The translations under genes and the position numbers were made by a program. From Bradyrhizobium sp. (GTDB taxonomy: Bacteria; Pseudomonadota; Alphaproteobacteria; Rhizobiales; Xanthobacteraceae): 64,000 nucleotides of DNA. The first letter of the stretch is position 1; every line of letters begins with the position of its first letter. Positions 46,862 to 55,364 of the stretch are shown in pieces. Location of the stretch: contig NZ_JALHLP010000003.1 in the NCBI RefSeq assembly GCF_022844465.1, forward strand, positions 248,001 through 312,000. The letters are read 5' to 3'. The notes under the pieces are model-generated. The model made no database searches. It was not told the origin of the DNA and was given only the letters and a program-made list of their open reading frames with translations.

Positions 46862-47779
46862 CTATGGAATTCCGATCCGCTTGATTTCCCAATGTAACTC
46901 GATTCCGGAATTCGCCTTGACTCGCTCGCGCACGGTTTCGCCCAGCATTTCAATATCATGCCCTGTGGCATTACCAGTATTGATGAGGAAATTGCAGTGC
47001 AATTCCGAGACCTGCGCCCCGCCGACGCGCAAGCCGCGGCAGCCGGCGGCGTCGATCAGTTTCCAGGCGCTGTGGCCGGGCGGGTTCTTGAAGGTCGAAC
47101 CGCCGGTCTTTTCGCGGATCGGCTGGGCGGTCTCGCGATGGGCCTGCACCTCGTTCATGCGGGCACGGATGGCCTCGGGCTCGTCGCTGACGCCGCGAAA
47201 TCGCGCGGCGGTGAAAATCACCGAGGGATCGACGCCGCTGCCGCGATAGGCGAACTTCATCTCGGCGTTGGTGAAGACATGCCTGACGCCGTCGCGGGCG
47301 ATGCCGGCCGCCTCGATCAGCACATCCCTGGTCTCGCGGCCATTGGCGCCGGCGTTCATCCGCAGCGCGCCGCCGATGGTGCCGGGAATGCCGAACAGGA
47401 ACTCCATGCCGCCGAGATTGGCCGCCGCCGCGGTCTCGGCCACGCGTCTGTCGAGCGCGGCCGCGCCGGCGCTGACGACGTCGCCCGCAATGGACGTCTC
47501 GCCAAACGCCCGCGGCGACAGGCGGATCACGACGCCCGCGATGCCGCCGTCGCGCACGATCAGGTTGGAACCGACACCGACGACATGGACCAGCAAGTCG
47601 CTCGGCAGATTCTTGAGGAAATACGCAAGATCGTCCTCGTCGGCGGGCGTGAACAGCAGCTGCGCCGGCCCGCCGACGCGAAACCAGGTCAGTTCGGCCA
47701 GCGACTGGTTCGCCAGCAGCCGCCCCCGCAATTGCGGCATCGCGGCTTGGAGATCGGGCGTGATGTCGGGGAATGCCAC
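46862..47779 (-). CDS. murB: UDP-N-acetylenolpyruvoylglucosamine reductase
   Basis: 305 residues from a GTG at 47779 that lies two bases after the murC stop; longer starts would run back into murC. The FAD domain shows [20 protein letters not shown] and [20 protein letters not shown]. Then come [20 protein letters not shown] and [20 protein letters not shown] with the catalytic Ser that protonates the product. MurB reduces the enolpyruvyl group to make UDP-MurNAc using NADPH. Type I-like gene in dcw order. Confidence 0.95.
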   Translation of the reverse strand: MAFPDITPDLQAAMPQLRGRLLANQSLAELTWFRVGGPAQLLFTPADEDDLAYFLKNLPSDLLVHVVGVGSNLIVRDGGIAGVVIRLSPRAFGETSIAGDVVSAGAAALDRRVAETAAAANLGGMEFLFGIPGTIGGALRMNAGANGRETRDVLIEAAGIARDGVRHVFTNAEMKFAYRGSGVDPSVIFTAARFRGVSDEPEAIRARMNEVQAHRETAQPIREKTGGSTFKNPPGHSAWKLIDAAGCRGLRVGGAQVSELHCNFLINTGNATGHDIEMLGETVRERVKANSGIELHWEIKRIGIP

Positions 47780-47781
47780 GG

Positions 47782-49185
47782 CTACCCCAGCGCCTTCAAT
47801 TCGCCGGGCAGCGCGTAGGCCCATTGCGTGATGTTGCCGGCGCCGAGGCAGACCACGAGGTCGCCGGGACCGGCGACGCCGCGAACGACCCGGGCGAGCT
47901 CCGCCGGGCCCTGCAGCGGGATCACGTCGCGGTGGCCGCGGGCGCGCAGGCCGAGCACGAAATGGTCGCGGTCGATGCCGGCAATCGGCGCCTCCCCGGC
48001 CGGATAGACCTCGGCGACGACGACCGTGTCCGCATCGTCAAAGCAGGTGCAGAACTCCTCGAACAGCGATTGCAGCCGGGTGAAACGATGCGGCTGCACC
48101 ACGGCGATGACCTTGCCGCCGCTGGATTCGCGGGCCGCTCTGAGAACGGCGGCTATCTCCACCGGATGATGGCCGTAATCGTCGATGACCGTGATGCCGT
48201 TCCATTCCCCGGTCCGGGTGAAGCGCCGCTTCACCCCGCCAAAGCCCGCCATCGCCTGGCGGATCGCCGCGTCGGAGATGCCGAGTTCGCGCGCCACCGC
48301 GATCGCCGCCGTCGCGTTCAAGGCGTTGTGGCGCCCGGGCATCGGCAACATGATGTCGGCGATCTCGTGCGTGGCGTCGGTCTTGCGGTCGCGGAACACG
48401 ACCTTGAATCTCGACCCGCCTGTGGCAGGTGCGAGATCGGTCAGCCGCACGTCGGCCTGCTTGTGTTCGCCATAGGTGATGATGCGGCGGTCCTCGATCT
48501 GGCCGACCAGCGCCTGCACCACGGGATGATCGATGCACATCACCGCAAAGCCGTAGAACGGCACGTTCTCGACGAAACCGCGGAACGCGTCCTGCACGGC
48601 CTCGAAGGTCTTGAAGTGATCGAGATGTTCGGGATCGACATTGGTGACGATGGCCACTTCCGCCGGCAGTTTCAGGAACGTGCCGTCGCTCTCGTCGGCT
48701 TCGACCACCATCCAGTCGCCGGCCCCGAGCCGCGCATTGGTGCCGTAGGCGTTGATGATGCCGCCATTGATCACGGTGGGATCGAGATTGCCGCCATCCA
48801 GCAGGGCCGCGACCATCGAAGTGGTCGTGGTCTTGCCGTGGGTTCCGGCAACCGCGACGCAGCTCTTCAGCCGCATCAGCTCGGCCAGCATCTCGGCGCG
48901 TCGCACCACCGGAATCCGGCGGGCGCGGGCGGCCATCAATTCCGGATTGTCGCGCTTGATCGCGGTCGAGACCACGACCACGTCGGCGCCATCAACGTTC
49001 CCGGCCTGGTGGCCGATCGAGACGGTGATGCCCTTCTCGCGCAGCCGCGCGACATTGCCGCTTTCGGACGCGTCCGAGCCCTGCACGGTGTAGCCGAGAT
49101 TGCACAGGACTTCGGCGATGCCGCTCATGCCGATGCCCCCGATCCCGACGAAGTGAATGGGTCCGATCTCGCGCGGCAGTCTCAT
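47782..49185 (-). CDS. murC: UDP-N-acetylmuramate--L-alanine ligase
   Basis: 467 residues from the ATG at 49185, which has AGGGAA upstream. It opens with [18 protein letters not shown], the MurC Rossmann loop, then the ATP loop [13 protein letters not shown] and [20 protein letters not shown], the central-domain signature. It adds L-Ala to UDP-MurNAc. An in-frame start at 49308 adds 41 residues and runs toward the palindromic repeat at 49321, so I reject it. Confidence 0.96.
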   Translation of the reverse strand: MRLPREIGPIHFVGIGGIGMSGIAEVLCNLGYTVQGSDASESGNVARLREKGITVSIGHQAGNVDGADVVVVSTAIKRDNPELMAARARRIPVVRRAEMLAELMRLKSCVAVAGTHGKTTTTSMVAALLDGGNLDPTVINGGIINAYGTNARLGAGDWMVVEADESDGTFLKLPAEVAIVTNVDPEHLDHFKTFEAVQDAFRGFVENVPFYGFAVMCIDHPVVQALVGQIEDRRIITYGEHKQADVRLTDLAPATGGSRFKVVFRDRKTDATHEIADIMLPMPGRHNALNATAAIAVARELGISDAAIRQAMAGFGGVKRRFTRTGEWNGITVIDDYGHHPVEIAAVLRAARESSGGKVIAVVQPHRFTRLQSLFEEFCTCFDDADTVVVAEVYPAGEAPIAGIDRDHFVLGLRARGHRDVIPLQGPAELARVVRGVAGPGDLVVCLGAGNITQWAYALPGELKALG

Positions 49186-49320
49186 CAAGCGTTCCCTGTC
49201 GGCGCTGTGCGCCATGGCGCACAGGGGCGGACGACCCAGTATCGCGAAGCCGAGGCTCAAATCAGGCGCCGCGCCTACTGGATGCCTTGCTTTCGAAGGC
49301 GCTGACAAGCGCTTTTTGGG

Positions 49321-49426
49321 GTCATTCCGGGGCGATGCGCCAGCATCGAACTAGGGTGCGCCCCTTGCGCACCCCGAGAATCTCGAGATTCCGGATCGGT
49401 CCGCTTCGCGGACCGTCCGGAATGAC
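49321..49426. repeat. Palindromic repeat between murC and murG
   Basis: 106 bases, GTCATTCCGGGGCGATGCGC to GACCGTCCGGAATGAC, with internal GGGTGCGCCCCTTGCGCACCC and CTCGAGATTCCGGATC palindromes. It ends seven bases before the murG stop codon region, so it sits tightly inside the operon. Confidence 0.85.
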
Positions 49427-49432
49427 GAGACG

Positions 49433-50533
49433 TCAGATTCCCGCCACTTTGATCACCAGATCGGCCAGCCGCTCCGCCGCATCCAGCCGGCCCACCCGGC
49501 GGGCGGAAGCCGCCATGGCGGCGAGCCGTGCCGGCGCGGCCGCCAGGGCCGAGATTTCGGCCGCCAGCCGGTTCGGCGTGAATTCGGCCTGCGGAATCCG
49601 CAGGGCCGCGTCCACCTCGGCCAGCACGCCGGCGTTGGCGAACTGGTCCTGATCAATCGCGCCCGGCAGCGGCACCAGGATCGAGGGCCGGCCGATCGCG
49701 GCGAGTTCGGCCACCGTGCCGGCGCCGGATCGCGAGACCACCAGATGGCTGGAGGCCAGCCGCGCCGGCAGGTCGCTGAAGAAAGGGGCGATCTCGGCCT
49801 TGATCTTGAGCCGGTCATAGACGGCGCGCACCCGCGCCATGTCTTCCTCGCGCACCTGCTGCGTCAGGATCAACCGGTTCGATACCGCGGGCTCAAGGTG
49901 CTCGATCGCACCCGGCACGATGTCGCTCATCACCCGCGCGCCCTGGCTGCCGCCGACCACCAACAGGCGCAGCGGCCCGTTCGGTTCCGGCGTGGCGAAC
50001 GGGACCGCGGCGGCGGCCAGGATCGCCGGCCGCATCGGCGTGCCGACGGTGGTCGCCTTGCCGGCCAGATCAGGATCGCGATCGAGCACGCCGGGCAGCG
50101 AGGTGGCGATCGCATCGACATGTCGGGAGAGAAAGCGGTTGGCGCGGCCGAGCACCGCATTGGCGTCGTGGATGACGGCGGGCACGCCGCGCAACCGCGC
50201 CGCCATCAGCGGCGGCAGCGTCGGATAGCCGCCGAAGCCGACCACCGCGGCCGGCTGCAATCGCCGCAGCAGGTTGAACGCCACCACCGTTCCATAGCCA
50301 AGCGTGATCGCCGTGCGCGCCAATGACAACGGGTTGCGCCCGCGCACGGTTTCGCTCGGCACCACGTCGATCTTGTCAGGGGTGAACAGCCCGCTGTAGC
50401 GCAAGGCGCGGGCATCGGTGGCCAGGCGCACGCGCAGGCCGCGCCTGGTCAACTCGACGCCGAGCGCTTCGGCGGGAAACAAGTGCCCGCCGGTGCCGCC
50501 GGCAGCCAGCAGAATGAGAGGTGCGTTGCCCAT
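49433..50533 (-). CDS. murG: Lipid I beta-N-acetylglucosaminyltransferase MurG
   Basis: 366 residues, GT-B fold. N-terminal glycine-rich loop LLAAGGTGGHLFPAEALGVE, second G-loop VGFGGYPTLPPLMAARLRGV, the UDP-GlcNAc domain with LLVVGGSQGARVMSDIVPGA and SRSGAGTVAELAAIGRPSIL with the sugar-binding Glu. MurG turns lipid I into lipid II at the inner face of the membrane. It follows ftsW by 37 bases. Confidence 0.97.
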   Translation of the reverse strand: MGNAPLILLAAGGTGGHLFPAEALGVELTRRGLRVRLATDARALRYSGLFTPDKIDVVPSETVRGRNPLSLARTAITLGYGTVVAFNLLRRLQPAAVVGFGGYPTLPPLMAARLRGVPAVIHDANAVLGRANRFLSRHVDAIATSLPGVLDRDPDLAGKATTVGTPMRPAILAAAAVPFATPEPNGPLRLLVVGGSQGARVMSDIVPGAIEHLEPAVSNRLILTQQVREEDMARVRAVYDRLKIKAEIAPFFSDLPARLASSHLVVSRSGAGTVAELAAIGRPSILVPLPGAIDQDQFANAGVLAEVDAALRIPQAEFTPNRLAAEISALAAAPARLAAMAASARRVGRLDAAERLADLVIKVAGI

Positions 50534-50570
50534 GATTTCAGATAGCCGACGCCGCGGCGCTAGTCACGCC

Positions 50571-51722
50571 CTACGCGTAACCGCGCGCCACGCCGGAATC
50601 GTTCATCGATTCCATCTCGGTGCGCGGGCGCTGCCGCGTCAGCGCCAGGATCATGCCGACGCCATAGGCCAGCGAGATGATCGACGAGCCGCCATAGGAG
50701 ATGAAGGGCAGCGTCATGCCCTTGGCGGGGATCAGTTGCAGGTTGACCGCCATGTTGATCGCGGCCTGCATGCCGAACAGGATCGCAAGCCCCGAGGCGG
50801 CAAAGCGCGCGAACATGTCCTCGCTCGCATAGGCGCGCATCAGGGTCCGGATCACGACGAAGGCAAACAGCGCCACCAGCGCCAGGCACAGGATGATGCC
50901 GAACTCCTCGGCGGCCACCGCGAACACGAAGTCGGTATGGCTGTCGGGCAGGCTTCGCTTGGCGACGCCCTCGCCCGGCCCCAGCCCGAACCAGCCGCCG
51001 TTCCAGAACGCTTCCATGGCCATGTCGACCTGAAAGGTGTCGCCGGAGGACGGATTGAGAAAGCGCCTGATGCGGCCGGCGACGTGCGGGACCAGCAGGT
51101 AGGCGCCGAACAGCCCGGCCATCGCGAGACCGGCAAGGCCGGCCACCCAGACCATCCGCATGCCCGCGATGAAGAACAGCGCGCCCCACACCATCAGCAC
51201 CAGCACGGTCTGGCCGAAATCCGGCTCCATCACCAGGAGCGCCACCAGCATCAGCAAAAGCGCGATCGCCATCGAAGTCGCCGGCATTTCCGGCCGCCGG
51301 GTCGATTCCGCAAACAGCCACGCCGCCATCACGACGAAAGCGGGCTTGGCGGATTCGGAGGCCTGGATGTTGACGCCGAGCAGCGTGATCCAGCGCCGCG
51401 AGCCCTTTACTTCCGCGCCGAACACCAGCGTCGCCACGATCAGCAGGATCGAGACCACGAACACCAGCAGCGCGAGCCGGCGGATTTGCCTGGGCGACAG
51501 GAACGACACCCCGATCAGCACGATCAAGGACGGCAGCAGAAACAGCACGTGCCGGCTGAAGAAATGGAAGGGATCGAGTCCGATCCGGGTCGCCACCGGG
51601 GGGCTCGCCGCCAGCGACAGGATGACGCCGCCCAGCATCAAGGCCCCGATCGCCACCAGCAAAAGCTTGTCGATGGTCCACCACCAGTCCGAAAACGGGG
51701 TGGGTTGGTCACGGGCGAGCAT
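50571..51722 (-). CDS. ftsW: Septal peptidoglycan polymerase FtsW (SEDS family)
   Basis: 383 residues from the ATG at 51722 (an in-frame ATG at 51755 adds 11). About ten membrane helices. SEDS motifs are visible: KGSRRWITLLGVNIQASESA with the conserved KPAFVV that follows, VMEPDFGQTVLVLMVWGALF, and the C-terminal INLQLIPAKGMTLPFISYGG, given here in short form. FtsW polymerises glycan with FtsI. It would normally follow murD directly in a dcw cluster; here a 4-kb lower-GC cargo lies upstream, so its transcription may depend on read-through or on promoters inside that cargo. Confidence 0.96.
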   Translation of the reverse strand: MLARDQPTPFSDWWWTIDKLLLVAIGALMLGGVILSLAASPPVATRIGLDPFHFFSRHVLFLLPSLIVLIGVSFLSPRQIRRLALLVFVVSILLIVATLVFGAEVKGSRRWITLLGVNIQASESAKPAFVVMAAWLFAESTRRPEMPATSMAIALLLMLVALLVMEPDFGQTVLVLMVWGALFFIAGMRMVWVAGLAGLAMAGLFGAYLLVPHVAGRIRRFLNPSSGDTFQVDMAMEAFWNGGWFGLGPGEGVAKRSLPDSHTDFVFAVAAEEFGIILCLALVALFAFVVIRTLMRAYASEDMFARFAASGLAILFGMQAAINMAVNLQLIPAKGMTLPFISYGGSSIISLAYGVGMILALTRQRPRTEMESMNDSGVARGYA

Positions 51723-51873
51723 CGGCGTTTCCGGAATGGCGGAGGTAACGCCCATTGGTGGCCGAGGATGGTTTCCAAGGGGTTAATGGGGCCGGCTGTT
51801 CCTAGAAATGAACGCTATGACGCCTCGAAAAACGTCCTCATCCCCTGGCGGACTTACGATCTGTGGCGCGACA

Positions 51874-52749
51874 TCACACGGCTTCAAAATCGAACCGTCC
51901 GCGAACTGACAAGTAGTGATTTATGTCCACTACGTCCGAGCTGTTACCATCATGTAAAAGGTTCTCGGTGGGAGCAATATAGGCGTCTCCCGGTCGGAGC
52001 CGGACCCTGACGATCGGGTAATCCGGGAATGCAGACATAAAAGCCACACCAATGGAATTCACATCATGTCTGAATGGAACATTCTCCCTGTTCAAGATTG
52101 CCGCCATCCCCGCCGCCGTTTGGTTTAGAAAAATGAAATAGCGGTCGCTTGGACCAAGGTTGACCGACACGCGGTTAGACCCCGATTCCAGATCATCCAC
52201 CGCAAGTCGATCCCACATGTCAAAATGCATTCCAACACGTGCATCCTGGTCAACAGCTCTTGTCATTGTGATAAGGCCAGGATCATCCCGCCCGACCCTG
52301 GCCGAATGAACCTGACGGGTTAGAATGCCGGCATTCCGAATTATATCGAGAAGCAATCCTATGAGCGGATGCTTCAAGGTATCGCTATCATCAGCACGCT
52401 GAAATACATCGTCACGATTTTCAAAGAGCCTTATCATTTGCGGACTCAAAAGCCGCACTATCCCGACGCCGCGATGCGCCGGCGGCGCTGTCGCAGACCA
52501 AAGCGCCGACAACTCCTCTTGCGTTGCAGGATACCAGTCCGGCAGCGGAACGCGGGCATCGGCCACGTATCGCTGAGCCCCCGTGCCTATGGTGTCAGCT
52601 CGGCACGTTCCGCGACTTAGACATATCCTGCCACCCACGTCGAACAACGAATACCGTGGCGAATATAGAACAACCGCAGATGCCGATTTGGCACTTGATA
52701 AGATACTTATGGGATTTGCGTCCATGCTGTCGCGCTGCTTGTTGGACAT
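51874..52749 (-). CDS. 2-oxoglutarate/Fe(II) oxygenase-like protein of the RiPP cassette
   Basis: 291 residues, no membrane segment. The jelly-roll iron site can be read: GMHFDMWDRL with H175 and D177, then NRVSVNLGPSDRYFIFLNQT, then RPGDAYIAPTENLLHDGNSS with H266 as distal ligand, and an Arg (R283 or R285 in SVRGRF) placed to bind 2-oxoglutarate. These fit an oxygenase hydroxylating a peptide or small molecule, though I cannot name a subfamily. It is the last gene of the cassette, 72 bases after the methyltransferase gene. Base composition is about 45-50% GC in sampled lines, far below the dcw genes around. Start: ATG 52749 with GGAAA upstream; M9 is an alternative. Confidence 0.72.
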   Translation of the reverse strand: MSNKQRDSMDANPISILSSAKSASAVVLYSPRYSLFDVGGRICLSRGTCRADTIGTGAQRYVADARVPLPDWYPATQEELSALWSATAPPAHRGVGIVRLLSPQMIRLFENRDDVFQRADDSDTLKHPLIGLLLDIIRNAGILTRQVHSARVGRDDPGLITMTRAVDQDARVGMHFDMWDRLAVDDLESGSNRVSVNLGPSDRYFIFLNQTAAGMAAILNRENVPFRHDVNSIGVAFMSAFPDYPIVRVRLRPGDAYIAPTENLLHDGNSSDVVDINHYLSVRGRFDFEAV

Positions 52750-52821
52750 ATTCGCGCTTTCCAGAATTCAGCGGGGGACCCTTTCGAATATCCCCACGCT
52801 CATCTCAGATGAGCCAACAGG

Positions 52822-53616
52822 TTAGGCTGGCGGCACAAATAACGTCGAACCCGCGACCAGTCGATAAGGAACTGACGCAAGGTCGCAAAGCGCCACCCAA
52901 GTTACCAATTCGGGTTCGCCGAGCTTTGACGCCGATCGAATAAACGCGCACTTATGTTCGGCGGAGTGAAACTCGCACAAGTAATCGCGCAACGGCGATA
53001 AATCAGGTCCCGCGCCTTTTTCATAGATTATTGCGACATTTACATCAAACACGGCCGGCTGGAGCAGCATCATGGCGATCGAACGAACCACAGGTATCCG
53101 ACGTTTCACCAGACCAGTCGCCTCGTGGATCAGCATGCCATTGGCAGGATCGTAGCCAAGTTCAGCCAACATCGTATCGATAGAGGAAATAGCGGGAACG
53201 ACTCGCAAATTCCATCCGCGGGATCTTCCTTCCTTGAGGAGAGAGGCGGTAACGCTGTCAAAAATAACTGGATGCCCCGGCGTCAACCAAGCAATCGGAC
53301 TGTCCACTTCAATCAATTCGACGATCGCGTGAAAAACATCCGAGTAATTTTCTGTTCTGACTCGGCCATCCTGGTAGAGCGACCACAAGCTGATACACTT
53401 GTCGCGCAGATCCTGCGGTAAGCCTTCCAAATTTGACTCTTGGAGGTTCGTGCAGATGCGCTTGCACTTGGTCAGGATTTCGACCGTTTCGATGGTTAGC
53501 TGTTCGGGGAAAATGATCCCGGCGCCGACCAGATAGACTTCTCTCTTTATATGCTTGAGCTGACTCTTATCGTCATGAACGACGCTGGCTTGTGTCACGA
53601 TACCCCCCGAGTCCAT
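52822..53616 (-). CDS. Borosin-like alpha-N-methyltransferase (tetrapyrrole methylase fold)
   Basis: 264 residues, the length of a lone catalytic domain. The fold start is VYLVGAGIIFPEQLTIETVE with the SAM loop G31-A-G33. LYQDGRVRTENY (80-91) aligns with the borosin OphMA block YYDNGKSRLNTY, keeping the catalytic Tyr and Arg positions (Y81, R87, Y91; one flanking Tyr is W78). WLTPGHPVIFDSVTASLL (110-127) matches its YGHPGVF region, VVPAISSIDTMLAELGYDP (139-157) its PGVSAEDCLFADL region, and the end STLFVPP its STFYIPP. Borosin enzymes methylate backbone amides. Fungal ones are fused to their substrate; here no substrate is fused, so it would be a split type acting on another peptide. AGGA before the ATG at 53616. 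Lies 33 bases after the radical SAM gene. Confidence 0.85.
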   Translation of the reverse strand: MDSGGIVTQASVVHDDKSQLKHIKREVYLVGAGIIFPEQLTIETVEILTKCKRICTNLQESNLEGLPQDLRDKCISLWSLYQDGRVRTENYSDVFHAIVELIEVDSPIAWLTPGHPVIFDSVTASLLKEGRSRGWNLRVVPAISSIDTMLAELGYDPANGMLIHEATGLVKRRIPVVRSIAMMLLQPAVFDVNVAIIYEKGAGPDLSPLRDYLCEFHSAEHKCAFIRSASKLGEPELVTWVALCDLASVPYRLVAGSTLFVPPA

Positions 53617-53649
53617 ATTTCCTGTTCCGAGCCGCCCGAAACTGCCCGC

Positions 53650-54855
53650 TCACTTTCGGTTCGGGCCTCCAACATGCCCGCCTTGACCTATGCCGAGCTC
53701 TTTCTCGAGATCTTCCATGACGATGTCGGCAAAGGCTTGTATGTGCAGCCGACAGTATTGCGTTTCTGTTCCGGCAAAAGTTCCCAGTTCTGCAAGCTTA
53801 TTGCTGGGGTTGCCGCCACCGCAAACTGAAAAATATGCGCATGAATCCCCGCATCGCTGAATACCTGCCAAGATATCCGCATACGCCAACTTAAAGCCGG
53901 CGTTTGAAACGATCGCCGGCCAATCGTCGTTGTGGACGTTGCCCCACTCGAACGTCCCATAGCGACCATGTTCCGTGCCGAGCAACTCCGGTGAAAACGT
54001 CGTCACGTTGCCCGCGAAGTCGATGTTGATGATCGCGCCCGGCATATTGTCGGCGCGCATTACGCCGTTCCCGTGGGGCGCCATCAGATGTCCGCGCATC
54101 CCGTCAAACTCGCGAACGCGAATACCCGGATTCGCTTGGCGAAGCGTTGCAAGCCGTTGAAGAAAAGCGCGGAATGATCCTGCTGCCTCGGATATTGAAA
54201 GAGACGACAGATGGTTGATACCCTCGACTTCCTCAACATTGAAAGCTACCTGCGTCGCGCCTAAAGATTCGAAGAAGCGCCAAGTATCGTCGGGCGACCG
54301 CAACGCGTCTTCGGTCAAAACACCAATCACGGTAAAGGGAATTTCGTGCTGCCGTAATTTGGCGATTCCTCGCATGACGCGATCGTAGGTACCCCTTTTG
54401 GATCGATCCACCCGGTGCGCATCGTGAACTTCCTTTGGGCCATCGATGCTGACCCCAATCTGAACGGACCATTTCTTGAACAGCGCGCACCAGTCGTCGT
54501 TTATTAAAATGCCATTGGTCTGAAAATGATGACGGAACTGAATTGGCGCTGCGCCCGACTGCAATTCCTGAAATGCATCTTCGTAGAATGCGACAGGCGC
54601 TGTCATTGGCTCGCCAGCGTGCCAGACAACGGACAATCGCTCCTCGCTAATGCGTATTCCACGCACGAACCGAGCGATCGCCCGCACGGTGGATGCGTTC
54701 ATGCGCCTGTTTTCAGAACGGTGACTTAGGTAGCAATAAGAGCAATCAATGTTGCAAAAGGTCGTGGGCTGCAAAACCAAAAGACCAAGCGGCGCACATT
54801 TGACATCGTTGAGGAGAAATGGCTGCAAATCGCTAGGTGCCGAGGTTATGTTCAA
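53650..54855 (-). CDS. Radical SAM/SPASM peptide maturase, GrrM/OscB-like cyclophane former
   Basis: 401 residues. The radical SAM cluster is C34-NID-C38-SY-C41, with GEP at 81-83. The C-terminal SPASM-type region has C335, C339, C345 and C368 in GDSCAYFSVCGGGNPSNKLA followed by GTFAGTETQYCRL, the pattern of GrrM/OscB and XyeB enzymes that cross-link an aromatic residue to the third residue of a tripeptide motif. The 96-residue gene just upstream ends in nine Phe-x-Asn/Gln triplets, a fitting substrate. The start is a TTG at 54855, 26 bases after the precursor stop; no ATG or GTG is available nearby in frame, and the frame stays open upstream, so the exact start is uncertain. Confidence 0.92.
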   Translation of the reverse strand: MNITSAPSDLQPFLLNDVKCAPLGLLVLQPTTFCNIDCSYCYLSHRSENRRMNASTVRAIARFVRGIRISEERLSVVWHAGEPMTAPVAFYEDAFQELQSGAAPIQFRHHFQTNGILINDDWCALFKKWSVQIGVSIDGPKEVHDAHRVDRSKRGTYDRVMRGIAKLRQHEIPFTVIGVLTEDALRSPDDTWRFFESLGATQVAFNVEEVEGINHLSSLSISEAAGSFRAFLQRLATLRQANPGIRVREFDGMRGHLMAPHGNGVMRADNMPGAIINIDFAGNVTTFSPELLGTEHGRYGTFEWGNVHNDDWPAIVSNAGFKLAYADILAGIQRCGDSCAYFSVCGGGNPSNKLAELGTFAGTETQYCRLHIQAFADIVMEDLEKELGIGQGGHVGGPNRK

Positions 54856-54881
54856 GTTTAGCCCATAAGCCTCATGATCGA

Positions 54882-55172
54882 CTATTTGTTGTTGAAATTA
54901 TTGAAATTCGAAAATTGATTGAAGTTCGAAAACTGATTGAAGTTGGTAAACTGATTGAAGTTCTGGAAGGGCAGAGCCTGATTGAAAGCCACCGGTACAC
55001 CGCTCTGCGGGTCGGCGGAAGGATCGACCGGTCCATCGGGCTTGACAAGACTTCGAGCTGCAGAAAAGGACGCGCGAATAACATCAATGCGCAATCGAAT
55101 ATCCGGTTTTATCGACTTATCCGTTTCGATGATTGCGGATTGGGGCGGCGGCGGCGGGGGTATATCGACCAT
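54882..55172 (-). CDS. RiPP precursor with nine tandem Phe-x-Asn/Gln triplets
   Basis: 96 residues. The leader part (1-68) starts MVDIPPPPPPQSAIIETDKS and contains a helical basic segment (IRLRIDVIRASFSAARSL). From F69 to N95 there is a Phe exactly every third residue: FQN FNQ FTN FNQ FSN FNQ, then FSN FNN FNN and a final Lys. This is the aromatic-x-x pattern used by three-residue-cyclophane maturases, and the maturase gene follows at once. There is no signal peptide. GAGG lies about five bases before the ATG. The DNA behind the core is an 18-base tandem repeat (54909-54962). Expected product: a stiff rod of up to nine Phe-Asn/Gln cross-links, possibly N-methylated or hydroxylated by the next two enzymes. 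This is inference. Confidence 0.85.
   Translation of the reverse strand: MVDIPPPPPPQSAIIETDKSIKPDIRLRIDVIRASFSAARSLVKPDGPVDPSADPQSGVPVAFNQALPFQNFNQFTNFNQFSNFNQFSNFNNFNNK
54909..54962. repeat. 18-base tandem repeat in the precursor core
   Basis: Three units on the plus strand, CGAAAATTGATTGAAGTT, CGAAAACTGATTGAAGTT and GGTAAACTGATTGAAGTT, followed by a partial one. Each unit encodes two Phe triplets (six residues) of the precursor. Unit differences are mostly silent or change Ser/Thr, so the array probably grew by duplication under selection for the spacing. Confidence 0.85.
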
Positions 55173-55198
55173 AGCCTCGACCTCGTCATCCGTGATTT

Positions 55199-55227
55199 AC
55201 TATCGGCAACTCAAAAACAAGAACCAA
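55199..55227 (-). promoter_or_regulatory. Possible sigma70-type promoter of the RiPP cassette
   Basis: On the minus strand TTGGTT (complement of 55222-55227), 17 bases, then GATAGT (55199-55204), each four of six to the consensus. The start of transcription would be about 20 bases before the precursor ATG, in an A+T-rich stretch. Weak evidence by eye. Confidence 0.3.
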
Positions 55228-55243
55228 GTCAACGACACAGGTA

Positions 55244-55364
55244 CTATGCTAATGCCATAGGCCCTCCGTCAAGGGCCCGCCACAACAATGTAAGCAAGCT
55301 GGGGCCAGATTTCCTTCTGTGCCGTCGGAAGGATATCAATCCGTGGATCAAACGAGTCCGGCAT
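55244..55364 (-). pseudogene. N-terminal remnant of an AbiEii-like nucleotidyltransferase
   Basis: An ATG at 55364 overlaps the end of the 108-residue gene upstream and reads MPDSFDPRIDILPTAQKEIW, then PQLAYIVVAGP, then a stop at 55269. The opening FDPRxDILPxAQxxxWPxL is, from memory, the start of AbiEii/AbiGii-type nucleotidyltransferases, whose next block is YGGTALALRLGHR. A neighbouring frame here reads DGGPMALA before its own stop at 55244. So the gene seems frameshifted and cut off where the RiPP region begins. Nothing of the catalytic domain remains. Confidence 0.55.

Noticed and set aside
52822..53616. Cobalamin or siroheme methylase
   Set aside because: The tetrapyrrole-methylase fold is present, but the catalytic block follows borosin enzymes and there are no cobalamin genes nearby.
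54909..54962. Short direct repeats considered as a CRISPR array
   Set aside because: Units of 18 bases without spacers, within a coding frame, and no cas genes nearby.
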